Below are positions 6,115 to 9,799 of a stretch of DNA of 9,799 bases, piece by piece. The position numbers were made by a program, and so were the translations under genes. Position 1 is the first letter of the stretch. Each line of letters opens with the position of its first letter. Below the pieces are notes generated by a model. It made no database searches. It was not told the origin of the DNA and saw only the letters and a program-made list of their open reading frames with translations. Origin of the DNA: Ga0077527 sp021300125 (lineage in GTDB: Bacteria; Pseudomonadota; Gammaproteobacteria; Burkholderiales; SG8-41); the NCBI GenBank assembly GCA_046339595.1, contig JBKDUF010000098.1:1-9799 (forward strand). The letters are read 5' to 3'.

Positions 6115-6130
6115 TTTTTATTAATAAAAA
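6115..6130. repeat. 16-bp AT-only palindrome between hsdR and the DUF429 gene
   Basis: TTTTTATT followed by AATAAAAA is a perfect palindrome with no spacer, starting 14 bases after the hsdR stop codon (minus-strand sense). It overlaps the 19-bp repeat copy at 6122-6140. It is too AT-rich for a strong terminator stem; it could be a protein-binding or junction site. Confidence 0.4.
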
Positions 6131-6140
6131 CAAATACTTA
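6122..6140 (+). repeat. AT-rich 19-bp repeat, copy between hsdR and the DUF429 gene
   Basis: TAATAAAAACAAATACTTA is the inverse complement of the 5176-5194 segment with one mismatch (18 of 19). It sits just after the hsdR stop codon. Its plus-strand reading also resembles the segment spanning the dehydrogenase stop codon at 2483-2507 (19 of 25 positions over 6123-6147). Confidence 0.45.
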
Positions 6141-6143
6141 CAA

Positions 6144-9100
6144 CTATACGGCCTCAGCACTCAGGCCCTGACCGCCACTGCTTCGCTGCCAGACATAGCC
6201 ATAGATCCGCTCGGCAAGGTCCTCCGTCTCCGCCTCCGTGTAAGGCGGCCGCGGGAGTGATTCATACAGACTGTCGAGAATGAATATCTTCACCTCGGCC
6301 TGGGTCGTCGTGTTGCCTGCCCACTGCGGCATGGCGACGATTTTTTCCTGTAGGGCTTTCAGCAGCCCCCGACTCGCCTGCTTGAGGCGCTCGCGCTCGG
6401 CCTTGCTGATGTTTTCCTTGAACAGCAGATCGAACAAGGCGAGTTCGTCATCGCTCAAGCCCTCCTCCGCAGCGCGCCGCTGCTCGGCATCAAGGCTGGC
6501 CGCCAGCTCGACCAGCTTCGCGAACGTCGCCTCCACGGTCGCGCGGTCCTTCTCGCGGTTGTAATCGGCGATGATCAACTGGTATTTCTTGTAGTAATCC
6601 ATGCGCAACGGATTGCGCGCCAGCATCTGCGCCAGCTTTTTCTCGACCACGTCGCGGATGTCCTGCAGCGCCGCATACTTGCGGCGCGCCTTTTTGGCGA
6701 ACTCCTCGCGCAGTTTCTCGAAGTCGATCTGGCTGAGATCGACCGTCAGTCCCTCGGCATGATCCTCGCCCGGCGCCGCCGCCCGGATGGCCTCGTTGAC
6801 AATGCGATGCAGTTCTTTCAGCACTTCCGTCACGTCAGCTGTATCGCGCTTGTCCTGCAATTTCTTGTAGATGGCCTCGATATTGTCATGCCGCTCGGCA
6901 TAGGCCAGCGCGCTGGGTTCCATCAGCAGCGCCTTGAAGCGCGAAAACACCTCCCGCGCCATGATTTCGTAGCGCCGCCGCGCCTCGTCCGCTGAACACA
7001 ACGTATCCACCGCATCCTTCAGGGCCTCGATCCGCGCAAAGCCGGTCGCCCCGCTCAGTACCGTGGGATCGAACCCCAGGCTCCGCAGATGCGTCTCAGC
7101 TGCTTCGATCGCCTGCAGCAGATGTGCCACCAGTTCCTCGATCGGGGCGACGAGGTCGCCGGGCTTGTCATCACCCCCTTCGTCCGTGGCATATTGAGCC
7201 AGGGCCGCGCGCAGGCTTTTGAGCATGCCGTTGTAGTCCACAATCACGCCGCAGTCCTTGCCCGGAAACACCCGGTTGGCCCGCGCAATGGCCTGCATCA
7301 GGTTGTGCGCCTTCATCGGCTTGTCGATATACAGCGTGGCCAGGCATTCCACGTCAAAGCCGGTCAGCCACATCGCGCAGACAATGGCAATGCGGAACGG
7401 ATGCTGCGGGTCCTTGAAGGCATCCTCCACCGGCACACGCTTCCCATCCGCCGTCTGAAAGCCCGTTTTCATCACCACCCGATGCGGGATGATGTCGAAG
7501 CCCCACTTCCCGAAGTCGCGGACCTCGTTCTGCGCTTCGCTGATCACGATCTCGATGATCGTGCTGTCCATCCACTGCACCTGTTCGCGCAGCCGCGCCA
7601 GTTCCGCCGCCAGCCGCTCGCGGACATCCGGGTCGGCCGCCGCAGCCAGCGCCGCCTCCTGGCCGGGGATGCCGGCACGCAGCCGCGCGAGCCGGGCCTG
7701 CCAGCGCGGCTCGATGCGCTGGAACATCCGCGCGCAGGTGATCTTGTCGATGCATACCAGCATCGATTTGCCCGTCTGCCAGCGCGTGGAACAATGCTCG
7801 ACAAAATCGTCGGCCAGCTTGTCCAGCCGGTCATCGGCCGTGATCACTTCATAGTCCTGGCCGAGCAGCTTCTCCAGCAAAGCCTCCTGGTCTGCGTCGA
7901 GCTCAGCCTTCTCGATGGCCTCGGCAATCCGGTCGTTCAGATCAAGCTTGGCGATCCCGAGTTTTTCGCCGCGATTTTCGTAAACCAGCTTGACCGTCGA
8001 GCGGTCCTCCTCGGAGCGCTTGAAGTCATAGCGCGAGACATAGCCACCGAAGATGCGCTTGGTCAGCTCGTCATGCTTGAACAGCGGCGTGCCGGTAAAG
8101 CCGATGAAGGAGGCATTCGGCAATGCCAGCCGCATGTTGCGGGCAAACCGGCCCGCCTGCGTGCGGTGCGCCTCATCGGAGACGACGATGATGTCGTCCC
8201 GCACGCTGTAAGGCTCCGTAACGGTTTGATTAAATTTATGAATCAGGCTGAATACAAAGCGGTGATTGCCCTGCAGTATCTGCTGCAGCTCCCTGCCCGA
8301 GCTGGCACGCGGCGTCTGTTCATCCGTCACGCCGCACCCGATGAAGGTTCGCCAGATCTGGTCATCCAGATCCTCGCGGTCGGTCATCACCAGAAAAGTG
8401 AAGTTGCCGCGCACCACCCGGCGCACTTTCTCAGCAAAAAAAGCCATCGAGTACGACTTGCCGCTGCCCTGGGTGTGCCAGAACACCCCCAGGCGCCCCA
8501 GATCGGGATGCGCGCGCTTTAGCAGCGGCAGTTCCTCATCGTTTGCAGCCGGCTGATTCGCCGTCGTCACCACCGATACCGACAGCAGTGAGGCCGAATC
8601 CGCCGCTTTTTTCAGCTCGGGCATCAGCACCCGATACTCGATCAGCCGCTCTGCCGGCGGGTAGCGCTTCTTCAGTTCCTCCTGCTGGATGACGGAGTCG
8701 ATTGCACTGTTGACCCCGAGCACCTGATGATTGCGGGCCACCACCTTGCGCGTACCACCGGCCCGGCTGTCGTCGAACAGGATGAAGTTTTCCACCAGAT
8801 CGAGCAGCCGCTCCTTGGCCAGCATGCCGTCGAGCAGTGCCTGGGCATCCAGGCGTGCCTTGTCCTTCTCGGCGTTGCGCTTCCACTCGACGAAGTGCTC
8901 CCACTTGCTGGTAATCGAGCCATAGCGGGCGGCATCGCCGTTGCTCACCACCAGAAACGCGTTGTGGTGGAAAGCATGCGCGATGCTGTGCTCGGAAAGG
9001 TAATCCGTCAGGTTGTCATCAAAGCCCGCTCGGATGTTCTTGTAAACCGCTTTCAACTCGATGAACACCAGGGGCAAACCATTCACAAAGCACACCAGAT

Positions 9101-9563
9101 CGGCGCGCCGGTTGTAATGCGGCACCCGCACACCCTGCACCTTCAGTTCGCGCACCGCCAGAAAGCGGTTGTTCGACACCTCGCGAAAGTCGATCACCCG
9201 GGCGTGGGCATGCCGGGTTTCGCCACTCGCATCGCGCCATTCCACCGGCACCCCGCCCCGGATGAAGCCGTAGAACTCACGGTTGTGCTGGATCAGCGAC
9301 CGCGCGAAGTCGATCCGGATCAGCTTCTCGACGGCCTGTTCGCGCGCCGACTCCGGCAGCCGCGGGTTCAGGCGCGCCAGCGCTGCCCGCAGATCACGCA
9401 GCAGCACGACCTCGCGCTCCGAAGCCCGGCCCAGGGTGCCCTGCGGGCCGAAGGTCTCGGCGTTGTAGGCGTAGACACTTTCCCAGCCGAGCGTCTTTTC
9501 CAGATGCTCGGCGAAAGTCTGTTGGACCAGGCGGTCTTCGCTGTTGATGTCGGTGAGCGCCAT
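6144..9563 (-). CDS. hsdR: Type I restriction endonuclease subunit R
   Basis: A complete 1139-residue HsdR, the motor and cleavage subunit of a type I restriction-modification complex, which translocates DNA with ATP and cuts unmodified DNA with HsdM and HsdS. The N-terminal PD-(D/E)XK nuclease has Asp155 (RADLV) and Glu169-Leu-Lys171 after NGLPLVF. Helicase motifs follow: Walker A HTQGSGKS (363-370), MTDREDLDDQ (393-402), the DEAH box (463-466), GFTGTP (488-493), WLTGFDV (732-738) and QAIARANR (757-764), the arginine-finger motif. A helical stretch (about 608-665) lies in the second motor domain. The C-terminal part (about 950-1125) is helical and ends in PRPPYTEAETEDLAERIYGYVWQRS, typical of this subgroup. 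About 83 residues separate NHQ (278-280) from Walker A, more than in many HsdR. The ATG at 9563 is preceded by a modest GTGAG site. It follows the upstream gene by 27 bases, so it is probably co-transcribed with it. HsdM and HsdS are not in the window. Confidence 0.97.
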   Translation of the reverse strand: MALTDINSEDRLVQQTFAEHLEKTLGWESVYAYNAETFGPQGTLGRASEREVVLLRDLRAALARLNPRLPESAREQAVEKLIRIDFARSLIQHNREFYGFIRGGVPVEWRDASGETRHAHARVIDFREVSNNRFLAVRELKVQGVRVPHYNRRADLVCFVNGLPLVFIELKAVYKNIRAGFDDNLTDYLSEHSIAHAFHHNAFLVVSNGDAARYGSITSKWEHFVEWKRNAEKDKARLDAQALLDGMLAKERLLDLVENFILFDDSRAGGTRKVVARNHQVLGVNSAIDSVIQQEELKKRYPPAERLIEYRVLMPELKKAADSASLLSVSVVTTANQPAANDEELPLLKRAHPDLGRLGVFWHTQGSGKSYSMAFFAEKVRRVVRGNFTFLVMTDREDLDDQIWRTFIGCGVTDEQTPRASSGRELQQILQGNHRFVFSLIHKFNQTVTEPYSVRDDIIVVSDEAHRTQAGRFARNMRLALPNASFIGFTGTPLFKHDELTKRIFGGYVSRYDFKRSEEDRSTVKLVYENRGEKLGIAKLDLNDRIAEAIEKAELDADQEALLEKLLGQDYEVITADDRLDKLADDFVEHCSTRWQTGKSMLVCIDKITCARMFQRIEPRWQARLARLRAGIPGQEAALAAAADPDVRERLAAELARLREQVQWMDSTIIEIVISEAQNEVRDFGKWGFDIIPHRVVMKTGFQTADGKRVPVEDAFKDPQHPFRIAIVCAMWLTGFDVECLATLYIDKPMKAHNLMQAIARANRVFPGKDCGVIVDYNGMLKSLRAALAQYATDEGGDDKPGDLVAPIEELVAHLLQAIEAAETHLRSLGFDPTVLSGATGFARIEALKDAVDTLCSADEARRRYEIMAREVFSRFKALLMEPSALAYAERHDNIEAIYKKLQDKRDTADVTEVLKELHRIVNEAIRAAAPGEDHAEGLTVDLSQIDFEKLREEFAKKARRKYAALQDIRDVVEKKLAQMLARNPLRMDYYKKYQLIIADYNREKDRATVEATFAKLVELAASLDAEQRRAAEEGLSDDELALFDLLFKENISKAERERLKQASRGLLKALQEKIVAMPQWAGNTTTQAEVKIFILDSLYESLPRPPYTEAETEDLAERIYGYVWQRSSGGQGLSAEAV

Positions 9564-9590
9564 GTCAACTCACTTCAGGATTCTTGACCA

Positions 9591-9799
9591 TTAAACGCCG
9601 ACCTCTTTTTCAAGGTCCGCGAAGTATTCTGCATCCCACTCTCTCACCGCTTTCAGGCAAGCCGCCACAACATCTTTGCACTCGCTGATATCCGGGATAG
9701 TCAGCGACCGCGTCCTCGTGGTGTTGTGGGAGTAGGAATTGATGAATTTCCAAACTCGCGCCCGACTCACAGGCTCAGGAAATAGCCTCACCATCTTAC
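9591..9799 (-). CDS. C-terminal end of a gene upstream of hsdR, possibly an AAA_13/RloC-like ATPase
   Basis: The reading frame is open to the right edge and stops at TAA 9591-9593. There is an ATG at 9794, but no stop precedes it in the window, so this is more likely the tail of a longer protein than a 67-residue gene. The tail contains VWKFINSYSHN, about 30 variable residues, then KDVVAACLKAVREWDAEYFADLEKEVG. A '(R/K)FIN.YSH' segment followed by 'vl..ikE.D..hy..m' is a pattern I associate with the C-termini of AAA_13-type ATPases such as RloC/PrrC-like anticodon nucleases. Such genes are known to sit between hsdS and hsdR. Position supports this: same strand, 27 bases before hsdR. The Walker motifs and any nuclease domain would be beyond the edge, so the call rests on one short tail. 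An HsdS C-terminus seems less likely but cannot be excluded. Confidence 0.45.
   Translation of the reverse strand, partial: KMVRLFPEPVSRARVWKFINSYSHNTTRTRSLTIPDISECKDVVAACLKAVREWDAEYFADLEKEVGV

Noticed and set aside
8436..8442. Run of seven A (T on the coding strand) inside hsdR, and A7 at 2471-2477 near the end of the dehydrogenase, as phase-variation tracts
   Set aside because: Seven bases is short for slippage-based switching and both genes are in frame; the runs simply encode Phe-Phe and Lys-Lys.
7089..8522. Long open frame (477 codons) on the plus strand opposite hsdR
   Set aside because: It is antisense to strongly conserved HsdR motor motifs; its Arg/His/Leu/Gln-rich translation is the usual high-GC shadow and has no recognisable domain.

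Overview
The window is GC-rich, apart from a few short AT-rich intergenic patches, and gene-dense. Its left end encodes a Bug/TctC-type periplasmic solute-binding protein. This family is greatly expanded in Burkholderiales (for example Bordetella, Cupriavidus and relatives), so a betaproteobacterial chromosome is the most likely source. That is an inference from gene family and composition only; no RNA gene or other taxonomic marker is present.

Left part (1-3766), ordinary metabolism. A Bug-family binding protein (minus strand, cut by the left edge) is divergent from a small DUF1080 (3-keto-disaccharide hydrolase-like) lipoprotein, which ends at a clear Rho-independent terminator. Next comes an FMN-dependent alpha-hydroxy-acid dehydrogenase/oxidase on the plus strand. 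It converges on a family III (CaiB/BaiF) CoA-transferase on the minus strand, with a hairpin between them. Together these suggest uptake, oxidation and CoA activation of organic acids, but no specific substrate can be named.

Middle (3813-5086), a two-gene toxin-antitoxin-like unit on the minus strand. A 174-aa winged-helix DNA-binding protein overlaps by 8 nt a 234-aa nucleotidyltransferase-fold protein (GG...DxD plus a third Asp). A perfect TTGACA -35 box lies upstream, and a perfect 25-bp palindrome covers the probable -10 box. This architecture points to an autoregulated operon and resembles AbiEi/AbiEii-type pairs in organisation.

Right part (5201-9799), a defence-type island on the minus strand. 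It holds a complete type I restriction endonuclease subunit (HsdR, 1139 aa), followed downstream by a DUF429 predicted RNase H-fold protein. Upstream of hsdR, cut by the right edge, is the C-terminal end of another gene. Its FINSYSH segment resembles the tails of AAA_13/RloC/PrrC-like ATPases, which are often embedded in type I R-M operons. HsdM and HsdS would be expected beyond the right edge.

AT-rich intergenic patches near 2480-2510, 5165-5200 and 6111-6147 carry related copies of a roughly 19-bp motif and may mark junctions between accessory modules.
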